Assembly (NCBI RefSeq): GCF_022829385.1
Contig: NZ_JAKSXX010000190.1
Span: forward strand, 23,707-87,706
DNA: 64,000 nucleotides
DNA from: Methylobacterium sp. J-070
GTDB lineage: Bacteria; Pseudomonadota; Alphaproteobacteria; Rhizobiales; Beijerinckiaceae
Reading direction: 5' to 3'
Translations under genes and position numbers: made by a program
The notes under the pieces: model-generated
Told to the model about the DNA's origin: nothing
The model's database searches: none
Seen by the model: the letters and a program-made list of their open reading frames with translations, nothing else
Shown: positions 8,163 to 16,700 of the stretch, in pieces
How the letters are laid out: every line of letters starts with the position of its first letter
Position numbering within the stretch: the first letter of the stretch is position 1

Positions 8163-9512
8163 GTGAGCAACCCGTCGACGACGGCTGACCCGGTCGGCCG
8201 TGAAGCTCTGCGCAGGATCAGCCTGCGGTTGCTGCCGTTTTTGGCGCTGAGTTACCTCGCCAACTACATCGACCGGGTCAACGCGGGCTTCGCCGCCCTG
8301 CAGATGAACCGGGAGGTCGGGCTGACAGCGAGCGCGTTCGGCCTCGGCGGCGGGATGTTCTTCATCGCCTACCTGCTGTTCGAGGTGCCGAGCAATCTCG
8401 CGATGGTCCGGGTCGGGGCGCGCCTGTGGCTCGCGCGGATCATGATCACGTGGGGGCTCGTCTCCGGAGCGATGGCGCTGACGTCGGGGCCGGTCTCGTT
8501 CTGCGTGCTGCGTTTCCTGCTGGGTGCGGCGGAAGCCGGCTTCGTGCCCGGCGTGATCCTCTACCTGATGCAGTGGTTCCCGGCCCGGGAGCGGGCACGG
8601 GTCATCGGCCTGTTCATGGTCGCGAGCCCCGTGGCCGGCATCGTCGGCTCGCCGCTCTCGGCAGCGCTGCTCGGACTGGACGGCTGGCTCGGCCTCTCCG
8701 GCTGGCAGTGGCTGTTCATCGTCGAGGCGATCCCTGCCGTGCTGATCGGCCTCGTCGGCCTCGTCTGGCTGACCGACGCGCCGGCGCAGGCGGGCTGGCT
8801 CGATCCGGAGCACAAGGCCTGGCTCGCCGACCGGCTCGCCGCCGACGCGGCCGCACGGACCAGCATCGAGAAGACCTCCGTCTGGGCGGTGATGGGCGAC
8901 CGCACCGTTCTGGTACTGTCGCTGATCTACGCGGGCCAAGCCACCGCCAACGCAGGCCTGTCGTTGTGGCAACCGCAATTCCTGAAGTCGTTCGGCCTCT
9001 CGACGACGGAGGTCGGCCTCGTGAACGCGATCCCGTTCGCGCTCGCCGCGCTGGCGATGTACGCGGGCGGCCGGAGTTCCGACCGGCGCGACGAGCGCGT
9101 CTGGCACACGGCCGTCCCCACCGCCCTGACGACGCTGGGTCTATGCCTCTGCCTCGTCCTGCACGGCTTGGCCCCGACCGTGCTGTTGCTGTGCCTGGCC
9201 CTGTTCGGCGTCTCGGCGTCGCGCGGCCCCTTCTGGGCGCTCACCACCGAATGGCTGTCCTCGCGCGCGGCAGTGGCGGGGATCGCGCAGATCAACGCGG
9301 TGGGCACCGGGGCGAGCTTCTTCACGAGCTGGGCGACCGGGGCGATCAAGGATGCGACCGGAAGCTGGCCCTTGGCGCTCCTGCCGCTCGCTGGCGTGAC
9401 CGCCGTGGCCACGGTCGCCGTCCTCCTGCTCGGACGCCCGACGCCCTCGGCGTCTTCAAGCCGCTTCGGGCCGCCGGTGAATCCGACGACGCCGGTGGCG
9501 GTCGAGCCGTGA
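8163..9512 (+). CDS. MFS transporter, anion:cation symporter type (copy A)
   Basis: 449 residues starting at GTG, with GGGAGGA seven bases upstream. Twelve hydrophobic segments in two blocks are separated by a charged central loop (about residues 215-240). NYIDRVNAGFAALQM in helix 1 and the loop motifs FEVPSNLAM and GARLWLARIM match the ACS/phthalate-permease family, which takes up organic acids such as tartrate, phthalate and hexuronates. It is strikingly similar to the second MFS protein at 10595; for example both share GSPLSAALLGLDGWLGL. The gene opens a plus-strand series with the aspartate-dehydrogenase-like gene and copy B. Confidence 0.9.
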   Translation: MSNPSTTADPVGREALRRISLRLLPFLALSYLANYIDRVNAGFAALQMNREVGLTASAFGLGGGMFFIAYLLFEVPSNLAMVRVGARLWLARIMITWGLVSGAMALTSGPVSFCVLRFLLGAAEAGFVPGVILYLMQWFPARERARVIGLFMVASPVAGIVGSPLSAALLGLDGWLGLSGWQWLFIVEAIPAVLIGLVGLVWLTDAPAQAGWLDPEHKAWLADRLAADAAARTSIEKTSVWAVMGDRTVLVLSLIYAGQATANAGLSLWQPQFLKSFGLSTTEVGLVNAIPFALAALAMYAGGRSSDRRDERVWHTAVPTALTTLGLCLCLVLHGLAPTVLLLCLALFGVSASRGPFWALTTEWLSSRAAVAGIAQINAVGTGASFFTSWATGAIKDATGSWPLALLPLAGVTAVATVAVLLLGRPTPSASSSRFGPPVNPTTPVAVEP

Positions 9513-9654
9513 GCGCCGTCCGCGCGCCGCGTGGCGTGCTACGCCGGTGTGCCGGCGGTCCAAGATGAGGGCCGATCCGTGTCGTCCCCCGGCACGGCCG
9601 ATGCAGAGGGTTGCGGCGGCCGGCCGCTCCGGCCTCGATGAACGGGAACCCAGC

Positions 9655-10500
9655 ATGCCGCTGCAGGAAACAGCCAGATCGCCGATCCGCGGCGGGCGCG
9701 TCGCGATCGCCGGCCTCGGCACCGTCGGGCGGGCCGTGGCGCGCGCGCTCGATGGGGGCGCCATACCCGGTTTGAGCCTGACCGCCGTCGCGGTTCGCGA
9801 CGCCGCGAAGGCCCGCGCCGAACTCGCGGCACTGGCTGAGCCGCCTGAGGTCGTCACCGCGTTCGACGCCCTGGAGCCGCGGGCCGACATCGTGCTGGAA
9901 TGCGCGCCGTCCCAGCATCTCCCGGCGATCGTGCGGCCGTTCGTGACGGCGGGCAAGACGGCCGTCGTCCTGAGTTGCGGGGCACTCCTCGACCACGAGG
10001 ACCTCGTCGAGCTCGCCCGCGCCCACGGGGGTCAGATCGTCGTCCCGACCGGCGCCTTGCTCGGCCTCGACGCCGTGACGGCGGCCGCGGAGGGCACGAT
10101 CCATACGGTGCGCATGATCACCCGCAAACCCGTGCGCGGCCTCGTCGGCGCGCCCTACCTGGTGGAAAACGGCATCGTGATCGCCGGCATCACCGAGCCG
10201 ATGCGGGTCTTCGCGGGCAGCCCGCGCGAGGCGGCCCGCGGGTTTCCGGCAAACCTCAACGTCGCGGTTGCGCTCTCGCTCGCCGGCATCGGCCCGGACC
10301 GGACCGAACTCGAGATCTGGGCCGACCCCATCCTCGACCGCAACACCCACCGCATCGAGGTCGAGGCCGATGCGGCGCGCTTCGCGATGACGATCGAGAA
10401 CGTGCCGACCGACGAGAATCCCCGCACGGGCCGCATCACGGCCCTGTCGGTCATCGCCTACCTGCGCAAGCTCGCCGCCCCGCTCCGGGTCGGTACCTGA
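9655..10500 (+). CDS. nadX: L-aspartate dehydrogenase-like protein (NadX/DUF108 family)
   Basis: 281 residues from the ATG at 9655 (CGGGAAC upstream); the open frame begins at 9547 but that leader is not conserved in type. The Rossmann motif GLGTVG is at residues 20-25. ECAPSQHLP and the proposed catalytic His232 (DRNTHRIEVE) match the L-aspartate dehydrogenase fold. The enzyme oxidises aspartate to iminoaspartate/oxaloacetate with NAD(P), either for NAD biosynthesis or in catabolism. It sits between two organic-acid permeases rather than with nadA/nadC, which favours a catabolic or amination role on an imported dicarboxylate. Confidence 0.82.
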   Translation: MPLQETARSPIRGGRVAIAGLGTVGRAVARALDGGAIPGLSLTAVAVRDAAKARAELAALAEPPEVVTAFDALEPRADIVLECAPSQHLPAIVRPFVTAGKTAVVLSCGALLDHEDLVELARAHGGQIVVPTGALLGLDAVTAAAEGTIHTVRMITRKPVRGLVGAPYLVENGIVIAGITEPMRVFAGSPREAARGFPANLNVAVALSLAGIGPDRTELEIWADPILDRNTHRIEVEADAARFAMTIENVPTDENPRTGRITALSVIAYLRKLAAPLRVGT

Positions 10501-10594
10501 CAGGCCAAGCCTGACTGGCACACCCCGTGCTGTCGATCGCATGCGCCCGGGCCAGGGTCCGCGCGCAGGTGCCCCTCCAGACCTGGAGCCGTTC

Positions 10595-11914
10595 GTGACA
10601 TCGACGAGCGACGAGACTGTGTCCGCGATCGAGCGGGCGACGATGCGGCGCGTCACGCTGCGGATCATGCCGCTGTTGATGTTGGGCTTCCTCGTCGCGT
10701 TCATCGACCGGGTCAACGTCGGCTTCGCGGCGCTCCAGATGAACGCCGATGCCGGCCTGTCGGCGTCGGTCTTCGGCCTGGGCGCGGGGCTGTTCTTCGT
10801 CGCCTACTTCCTGTTCGAGGTGCCCTCCAACCTGATGCTCGAGCGGTTCGGCGCCCGGCTGTGGCTCGCCCGGATCATGATCACCTGGGGGTTGATCTCC
10901 GGCGCGACCGCGCTGGTCGTCGGGCCGGTCTCGTTCTGCGCGGTGCGCTTCCTGCTCGGCGCGGCGGAGGCGGGGTTCTATCCCGGCGTGATCTTCTACC
11001 TGACGCGCTGGTTCCCGAAGGCCTACCGCGCCCGGGTCATCGCCCTCTTCGCGGTGGCCGTGCCCCTGTCGAACTTCGTCGGCTCGCCGCTCTCGGCGGC
11101 GCTGCTCGGGCTCGACGGCTGGCTGGGTCTGCGCGGCTGGCAGCTGATGTCGATCGTCGAGGCGATGCCTGCCGTGGTGCTGGGCCTGCTCGTCCTCCGG
11201 TTCCTCCCGGAGGGGCCGGACCGGGCGCCCTGGCTCGACGACGCGCAGCGCGGATGGCTCACCGGGCGCTTGGCGGCTGAGCGCGCGGAGCAGCCCGCGG
11301 TCCGCCCCTCCGTCTGGCGGGTGATCTCCGATCGGCGCGTGCTGGCGGCGGGCTTGATCTTCGCCGGCAGCGTCGGCGCGAGCGCGTGCCTGTCGATCTG
11401 GCAGCCGCAGATCTTCAAGTCCTACGGCCTCACCACCATGGAGATCGGGCTGCTCAACTCGGTGCCGTTCGGGATCGCGGCCGGGCTGATGGTGCTCTGG
11501 GCCCGCCACTCGGACCGCACGGGGGAGCGGGCCTGGCACGTCGCCGGACCGCAGGCTCTGACCGCGCTCTGCCTCGCGGCGGCGCTGGCCGCGCAGGGGC
11601 TCGGGCCGACGGTCGCGATCCTGTTCCTGGCGATCCTGGGGACCTACGCCGTCAAGGGTCCGTTCTGGGCGCTGGTCACGGAATGGCTGCCGCCGGGCGC
11701 GTCCGCGGCCGGGATCGCGCAGATCAACGCCATCGGCAATCTCGGCGCCTTCGTCGGGACGTATCTGATGGGCGTGATCAAGGACGCGAGCGGCAGCTAC
11801 GCGCTGGGCCTGCTGCCGCTTGCGCTGGTCACGGCTACGGGGGCGGCGCTGGCGTTGGGACTGGGCCGCACGCGCGCCCCGATGATCCCCGTCCTGCCGG
11901 GCGGGCGGGCGTAG
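10595..11914 (+). CDS. MFS transporter, anion:cation symporter type (copy B)
   Basis: 439 residues from the GTG at 10595, preceded by CTGGAG; an ATG at 10541 would add 18 residues. Twelve predicted membrane helices. It is a close paralogue of the gene at 8163: helix 1 (AFIDRVNVGFAALQM), FEVPSNLML, GARLWLARIMITWGL and GSPLSAALLGLDGWLGL are near-identical, while the central loop and C-terminus diverge. It lies 94 bases after the aspartate-dehydrogenase-like gene on the same strand. An organic-acid/H+ symporter is likely; the substrate may be related to but different from that of copy A. Confidence 0.9.
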   Translation: MTSTSDETVSAIERATMRRVTLRIMPLLMLGFLVAFIDRVNVGFAALQMNADAGLSASVFGLGAGLFFVAYFLFEVPSNLMLERFGARLWLARIMITWGLISGATALVVGPVSFCAVRFLLGAAEAGFYPGVIFYLTRWFPKAYRARVIALFAVAVPLSNFVGSPLSAALLGLDGWLGLRGWQLMSIVEAMPAVVLGLLVLRFLPEGPDRAPWLDDAQRGWLTGRLAAERAEQPAVRPSVWRVISDRRVLAAGLIFAGSVGASACLSIWQPQIFKSYGLTTMEIGLLNSVPFGIAAGLMVLWARHSDRTGERAWHVAGPQALTALCLAAALAAQGLGPTVAILFLAILGTYAVKGPFWALVTEWLPPGASAAGIAQINAIGNLGAFVGTYLMGVIKDASGSYALGLLPLALVTATGAALALGLGRTRAPMIPVLPGGRA

Positions 11915-12257
11915 ACCGCAAAGCACGCCCCGCGCCGCGGCGCGCGCGGGAATTCGTGGGGCGATATGGGACGCAAGCCCGGGCTTCGATCACCGCCGGC
12001 TCTTCGCCATGTGGCCGGCAGCCCGCCATCGACGTCCGGGATCGCTTCCCCAGGCGACCGAGCGGCGATGCCGCGACAAGACGCGTCCCGGCGCCATCTC
12101 CGGATCCCCGTTCAGACGGGGGAGGGTGCGTCCGGTGGGGGGGACGGACGGCGGTCGACGAGGCCCGTCGTTTGTCGATCGCGGCGCTTCGTGCTCCAAC
12201 ATCGCGCACATCACGCCGGTCCGCGAACTGGGGGCGTCGCGCCCGAGGAGAGATGCC
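11915..12257. other. Intergenic region, no gene seen
   Basis: 343 bases without a convincing coding sequence; the open frames here are GC shadows and an unused leader of the next gene. A 14-base perfect palindrome CGCGCCGCGGCGCG (11931-11944) just after the MFS stop could form a hairpin but has no T tract. Confidence 0.5.
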
Positions 12258-13025
12258 ATGCGCCGCGCTCAGCTGCTGTCGATCGCCTGCTGCATGGCTG
12301 CGCTGAGCACGCCCGCGGCGGCCGCCGACATCCGCGTGCTCGCGACGGGGGTCTACGCGTCGAGCCTGCGCGACCTCGCCGCGCCATTCGAGCGGCAGAC
12401 CGGCGACCACATCGTCCTGACGATCACCAATGCGGGCGGCGTCCTCGCCAAGCTTGCCGCGCATGAAGACGCCGACGTGGTCATGACCGCCTCGGCCGGC
12501 GTCGACACGCTCGTCGCGCGCGACGATGTTCGCGCGGAGACCAAGGTCGAAGTCGCACGGATGCGGCTCGGCGCCGCCGTCAAGTCCGGGACCGCTCTGC
12601 CTGACCTCACAGGGGAGGCGCCTTTACGCGCCGCGCTCCTCGCGGCACCCGCCGTAGCCTACATCGATCCGAAGGGCGGCGGAACATCGGGCGCCTACTT
12701 CGACGGGATGCTGGCGCGGCTCGGCGTCGCCGACGCGGTGCACGCCAAAGCGGTGCTCTGCGCCACCGGAGCCGATGTCGCCGCGGCCGTCGCCTCGGGC
12801 AGGGCGGCCCTCGGCCTGACGCAGGCCAGCGAGCTCCTCGACGTGCCCGGCCTGGCGTTCGCGGGCTTCCTGCCGGAGGCCGTCAACGCGATCACGCCCT
12901 ACGCCGCCGCCGTCACGACGCGGACACGAAACCCGCGCGAGGCGCTCTCCTTCATCGCCTTCGTGACGGGGCCGACCGGCTCCGACCGGCTGAAGAAGGC
13001 AGGTTGGGACGTCGGACCGCGCTGA
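12258..13025 (+). CDS. ModA-like periplasmic substrate-binding protein, orphan
   Basis: 255 residues from the ATG at 12258 (GAGGAGAG upstream). The signal peptide of about 22 residues ends at PAAAADI. The mature protein follows the ModA/family-1 binding pattern: IRVLATGVYASSLRDLAAPFE at the start, DVVMTAS, YIDPKGGGTSGAYF and the late FIAFVTGPTGSDRLKKAGW. Family members bind molybdate, tungstate or other oxyanions, but this branch is also found without a transporter. No ModB/ModC genes lie nearby, so it may serve an unlinked ABC system or act as a sensor. It lies between an MFS permease and a GntR gene on the same strand. Confidence 0.8.
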   Translation: MRRAQLLSIACCMAALSTPAAAADIRVLATGVYASSLRDLAAPFERQTGDHIVLTITNAGGVLAKLAAHEDADVVMTASAGVDTLVARDDVRAETKVEVARMRLGAAVKSGTALPDLTGEAPLRAALLAAPAVAYIDPKGGGTSGAYFDGMLARLGVADAVHAKAVLCATGADVAAAVASGRAALGLTQASELLDVPGLAFAGFLPEAVNAITPYAAAVTTRTRNPREALSFIAFVTGPTGSDRLKKAGWDVGPR

Positions 13026-13353
13026 GCGCGGGCTGTGTCGCGCGTGAGCACGCCGTGAGGTCGCGCAGCCGGCGCGATCGCCGGGCCGGCGGACGCGCTG
13101 GAGGTTCTTGACCCGGTGTGATCCCCTCTGCCGCCCTGCGCCGACCATGGTCCGCCCCGCGACCGGGGTTACCTCACCGCTATCGATCCACCGGTCGGAG
13201 AACCCGGGACGTCCGGCATCTGGCCTGCTTCCGGACTGGCGGCGGACGCGACACGACACGGTGAGCCGGGCACGCCCGCGTGCTAGGGCAGGGCGCGGGG
13301 CAGTTGAGGCGGGGATACTCGCGGATGCCACCAGAAGAGGCCGGACGCGTAGG
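13026..13353. other. Intergenic region, no gene seen
   Basis: 328 bases between the ModA-like gene and the second GntR gene. The GntR open frame extends back to 13108, but that leader lacks family features. Several GC-rich inverted repeats but no clear operator. Confidence 0.45.
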
Positions 13354-14061
13354 GTGGACAAGCTGTTCCAGAAGCCGCCGACGGCGCAGGCCGCCGTCCT
13401 CACCGAACTGCGGCGCCGCCTGATCGCCGGGATCTTCTCGCCCGGCGAGCAACTCCGGCAGGACGTTCTGGCGGAGGAACTCGGCGTCAGCCGCGTGCCG
13501 GTCCGCGAGGCCCTCCGCACGCTCGAGGGGGAGGGGCAACTCATCTACGAACCGCACCGCGGCTACTTCGTAGTCGATCTGAACCTGGACGAGCTGGTCG
13601 AGATATACCGCCTGCGCGATCTGCTCGAGGCGGAGGCCACGGAGGTGGGATTCCCGAACCTGACCGCGGCCGACCTCGCGCTCATGGCGCAGAGCATGGC
13701 GCAGATGCGCGCCGCCATGAAACACGACGATGTCGCGGCCTTGACCGCGGCCAATCGGCGGTTTCACTTCGCGCTCTACAACGCCTGCAGGATGCCCCGT
13801 CTGCTCAGGATTCTCGAGCAGCTCTGGGACGCGTCGGATCCCTATCGCGCCGTCTACTTCTGCGATGTGGACAATCGGACCCTGATGCACCGCGAGCATG
13901 TCGACATCTACGAAGCCGCCAGATCCGGTGACCTTCGAACGTTGCAACGGCGCCTGGTGGAGCATCGGACGCATGCCGTGCCGGCCCTGCGGAAAGCGCT
14001 CGCGAAGTCCGATACGCGCGGCATCCCCACGCGACCGTCACGATCCGCCGCTGTCGATTAG
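13354..14061 (+). CDS. GntR family transcriptional regulator, FCD type (second)
   Basis: 235 residues from the GTG at 13354; the open frame reaches back to 13108. The winged HTH occupies residues 14-78 (QDVLAEELGVSRVPVREALRTL), followed by YEPHRGYFV and an FCD ligand domain with NRRFHFALYNACR and HREHVDIYEAARSGD, whose Asp/His residues normally hold a metal and a carboxylate. It faces the convergent SDR gene and could regulate that minus-strand operon (14158-18946), the genes upstream of it, or both. The sequence does not decide. Confidence 0.85.
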   Translation: MDKLFQKPPTAQAAVLTELRRRLIAGIFSPGEQLRQDVLAEELGVSRVPVREALRTLEGEGQLIYEPHRGYFVVDLNLDELVEIYRLRDLLEAEATEVGFPNLTAADLALMAQSMAQMRAAMKHDDVAALTAANRRFHFALYNACRMPRLLRILEQLWDASDPYRAVYFCDVDNRTLMHREHVDIYEAARSGDLRTLQRRLVEHRTHAVPALRKALAKSDTRGIPTRPSRSAAVD

Positions 14062-14157
14062 GATCGATGGCCGTTCGACCGCGCCGACCGCGTGCCAGGC
14101 GCAGGCCGAACGGGGTCGTCCGGCTCGGATGCCGCGCCCGATGACGAACGCATCGCT

Positions 14158-14976
14158 CTAGCCCGGTACGGTCGCGCACAGGCCGCCGTCCACGAGGATC
14201 TCGGTGCCGGTCACGTACTTGGCCGCGTCGGAGGCGAGGTACAGGGCTGCGTGGGCCACATCGAACGCCTCGCCCATCCGTCCCATCGGCGGTTGCTGGT
14301 GGCGCCGCCTGTAGAATGCGTCGCGGTCGAGCCCGGTCTCCGCGGATGCGAACTGTCGCGCGAGCCGCTCGACCAGCGGCGTCTCGATCAGACCCGGCAG
14401 CACGCAGTTGAGGCGCACGCCGCGGGCCGCGAACTCGACCGCCGTCACGCGGCTGAACTGGACGAGACCGGCCTTGGCCGCGGCGTAGGCGGCCTGCGGC
14501 TTGCCGCTGTAGCGGATCGCCGCGGTCGAGGCGATGGAGACCACCGCGCCCCCACCTTGTTCGACCAGGCCCGGCAGGACCGACCGCGTGCACAGGAACG
14601 CGCTCTTCAAATTGATCTCGATCTGCGCGTCCCAGTCTTCCTCGGTCATCACGGCTGGGCTGCCGGGAATGGACAGGCCGACGTTGTTGACGAGGATGTC
14701 GAGGCGCCCGAAGCGGGCGCGGCAGTCGGCCACGAAGCCCTCGACCGTCGCGCGATCGGTGACGCTGCCGATCCCGACCGCGAAGCGGCCCCCCTCGGCC
14801 TCGACGAGGCGGCGCGTCTCCTCCGCCGCCTCGGCGTTCAGATCGACGCCGTAGACGGCGGCCCCGCGCCGGGCGAAGGTCACGGCGGTGGCCTTGCCGT
14901 TGCCCCACCCGGGCCCCTGCGAGCCGCAGCCGGTGATGAGCGCGACCTTGCCGTCGAGGGAGAAGGGGTCCGTCAT
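14158..14976 (-). CDS. Short-chain dehydrogenase/reductase (SDR)
   Basis: 272 residues from the ATG at 14976, which overlaps the stop of the upstream gene by four bases. A much longer open frame to 16011 is spurious. The nucleotide-binding segment is ITGCGSQGPGWGNGKA, longer than the usual TGxxxGxG. NNVG is at residues 97-100, and the catalytic triad is S150, Y164 and K168 (YAAAK). The C-terminal VTGTEILVDGG is typical of classical SDRs. It is likely a polyol, sugar-acid or hydroxyacyl dehydrogenase, possibly acting on a 2-keto-3-deoxy sugar acid given the lactonase, aldolase and permease genes in the same operon. Confidence 0.88.
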   Translation of the reverse strand: MTDPFSLDGKVALITGCGSQGPGWGNGKATAVTFARRGAAVYGVDLNAEAAEETRRLVEAEGGRFAVGIGSVTDRATVEGFVADCRARFGRLDILVNNVGLSIPGSPAVMTEEDWDAQIEINLKSAFLCTRSVLPGLVEQGGGAVVSIASTAAIRYSGKPQAAYAAAKAGLVQFSRVTAVEFAARGVRLNCVLPGLIETPLVERLARQFASAETGLDRDAFYRRRHQQPPMGRMGEAFDVAHAALYLASDAAKYVTGTEILVDGGLCATVPG

Positions 14977-15518
14977 CGTTCGGCCCGCCCCGCGCCCATG
15001 TCGTCGGTCGAGCTGATGCCGATCGCTTCGAGGAAGCGCGAGACCATGTTGTAGGCCCCGACCGTCGCGGTGAGCTCGACGATCGCCCGCGGGTCGAAAT
15101 GGGCGCGCAGGTCCGCGAACACGTCCGCCGGGACGTGGATCGTCCGGGTCATCGCATCGCAGTAGGCCAGGGCCGCGCGCTGCGCCGGCTCGAACGCGTC
15201 GGACGTTTCCCAGTCGGGGAGGGCGTCGACCTGTGCCGGGCTCAACCCCTCGCGCAGGGCGATCGGGGTATGCTGCTCGGCCTCGTAGGGGGCCCCGTTG
15301 AGGTGGGCGACCTGCAGGATCACGAGCTCGCGCAGCGCGCCCGGCAGGGCGCAGCGCTGGCGGATGGCGGTGAGGAAATGCAGCCAGCCGTCGGCCACCG
15401 GCGGGCTGTGCAGCAGCATGGCGTAGAGGTGCAGCACTCCGCCGCGCTGGGCCTTGATGCGGGCGACGAGCTCGGCCGCCTCCGGTCGATCCGGGTCGGC
15501 GTAGGGAAGGCGGGCCAT
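14973..15518 (-). CDS. Carboxymuconolactone decarboxylase/AhpD-fold family protein
   Basis: 181 residues from the ATG at 15518, with GGAGGGG upstream; the frame extends to 15584 without support. It is all-helical, with the CMD signature YEAEQHTPIALREGLS in the middle. The CxxC pair of the peroxidase-like AhpD proteins is absent, so alkylhydroperoxidase activity is unlikely. PRAIVELTATVGAYNMVSRFLEAIGI is the standard C-terminal helix. Such proteins often accompany aromatic or sugar-acid catabolic genes, where they may decarboxylate or isomerise a lactone. Gene order with the SMP-30 lactonase and the SDR suggests one pathway. Exact role unknown. Confidence 0.8.
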   Translation of the reverse strand: MARLPYADPDRPEAAELVARIKAQRGGVLHLYAMLLHSPPVADGWLHFLTAIRQRCALPGALRELVILQVAHLNGAPYEAEQHTPIALREGLSPAQVDALPDWETSDAFEPAQRAALAYCDAMTRTIHVPADVFADLRAHFDPRAIVELTATVGAYNMVSRFLEAIGISSTDDMGAGRAER

Positions 15519-15733
15519 CTGTGTCCCCTCCGTGTGGATGAGTCCGGGATCGCACCGGGGCTGCCCGGCGCGGCGGCTCCGCACGCCTCGGGGCGGGATT
15601 GGACGGCGGGACGAAGCCCCGAGCGAGGCCGCTGCGTGCCGCCATCAGCCACGGCGCTCCCGCGCGATCCGATCGCGGGCGGCGGGAAGCCTGCGGGATC
15701 CGGCGCCGACCGTGCAGCCGACCGGGCCGACCC

Positions 15734-16681
15734 TCACGCCCCGCTCCTGGGCGCTTGGGAGAACCTTGGCGCGTGGGAGAACATCGTGTGCCCGGGCGTC
15801 TCCAGGTCGGCGCGCAGGATGGAGCCCGAGCCGGATTCGGTGATGAACAGCGCTCGTCCGTCCGCGCCACCGAACGCCACGTTGGTGGTGTGCAGGCCGG
15901 CGCAGGAGGCGATGCGCAGCACCGGCTCCCCCGTGGCGTCGAACAGCCAGACGGCGCCCTTTCCGGCGTGGGCGACCGCGAGGCGGCCGTCGGCATCGAG
16001 GGCGAGCCCATCCGGCCCGGCTCCCCCCGACATCTGGATGAAGGTGCCGACCTTCGCGGCCGTCCCGTCCCGCATCAGCGGGACCCGCCAGACCGCGTTG
16101 GCCCGCGTCACCGCGAGGTACAGCGTGTCCTCAGCGAGGTTCATGACGAGGCCGTTCGGGCTGGGGATGCCGTCCAGGATGCAGGTCACGGACCCGTCCG
16201 CGCGAACGCGGAAGAGGCGTCCGCCCGGGTCCTGCCAGCCGGTCAGCCCCTGATCGGTGAAGTAGAGATCGCCGTCGCGGGAGAAGAACAGATCGTTGAC
16301 GCCCCTGAACCGCTCGGGGCCGACCCGCAGGAGGAACGGCTGGACCGTGCCGGAGGCCGGATCGACGACCATGATGCCGTTCTTGTAGTCGGCGACGAAG
16401 ATCCGCCCGTCGCGGTGGATCTTGAGGCCGTTCGGCCAGCCATCGTACTCGGCGCAGATTGTGAACCCGCCGTCCGGCGCCACGCGCAGGATGCGTCCGT
16501 TCGGGATGTCGACGCACCAGAGGTTCCCGTCGCGATCGAAGGACGGCCCCTCCAGGAACGACCCGGTCGGCATGCGCGCGGGCTGCGTGCGGATCCACTC
16601 GTTCTCCGCCGTGGCGACCCGCCACGCCTCGGGGTAGCTGGCGAAGACCGTGGTCGGGCAGACGGGCGGGGCTGCGTACAT
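15734..16681 (-). CDS. SMP-30/gluconolactonase family lactonase
   Basis: 315 residues from the ATG at 16681 (GGAGG upstream), a six-bladed beta-propeller by its repeating DG and PNG turns. The metal ligands expected from SMP-30 are present: E44 (FLEGPSFD), N176 (SPNGL) and D224 (GPDGLALD), with a second Asn in GVND at 129-130. The enzyme hydrolyses sugar lactones to the open acids, an early step in non-phosphorylative sugar oxidation. No signal peptide is evident, so it probably acts in the cytoplasm. It lies 215 bases upstream of the CMD-family gene and 19 bases after the MFS permease gene. Confidence 0.87.
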   Translation of the reverse strand: MYAAPPVCPTTVFASYPEAWRVATAENEWIRTQPARMPTGSFLEGPSFDRDGNLWCVDIPNGRILRVAPDGGFTICAEYDGWPNGLKIHRDGRIFVADYKNGIMVVDPASGTVQPFLLRVGPERFRGVNDLFFSRDGDLYFTDQGLTGWQDPGGRLFRVRADGSVTCILDGIPSPNGLVMNLAEDTLYLAVTRANAVWRVPLMRDGTAAKVGTFIQMSGGAGPDGLALDADGRLAVAHAGKGAVWLFDATGEPVLRIASCAGLHTTNVAFGGADGRALFITESGSGSILRADLETPGHTMFSHAPRFSQAPRSGA

Positions 16682-16700
16682 CGGGGCCTCCGTTCCGATC

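Noticed and set aside
11931..11944. GC palindrome after the second MFS gene as a terminator
   Set aside because: Perfect dyad but no T tract and made only of G and C, so chance or weak secondary structure is as likely.
14158..16011. 617-codon frame suggesting an SDR fused to an N-terminal domain
   Set aside because: The N-terminal part is the out-of-frame image of the CMD-family and lactonase genes; the SDR has its own ATG at 14976 with ATGA overlap.
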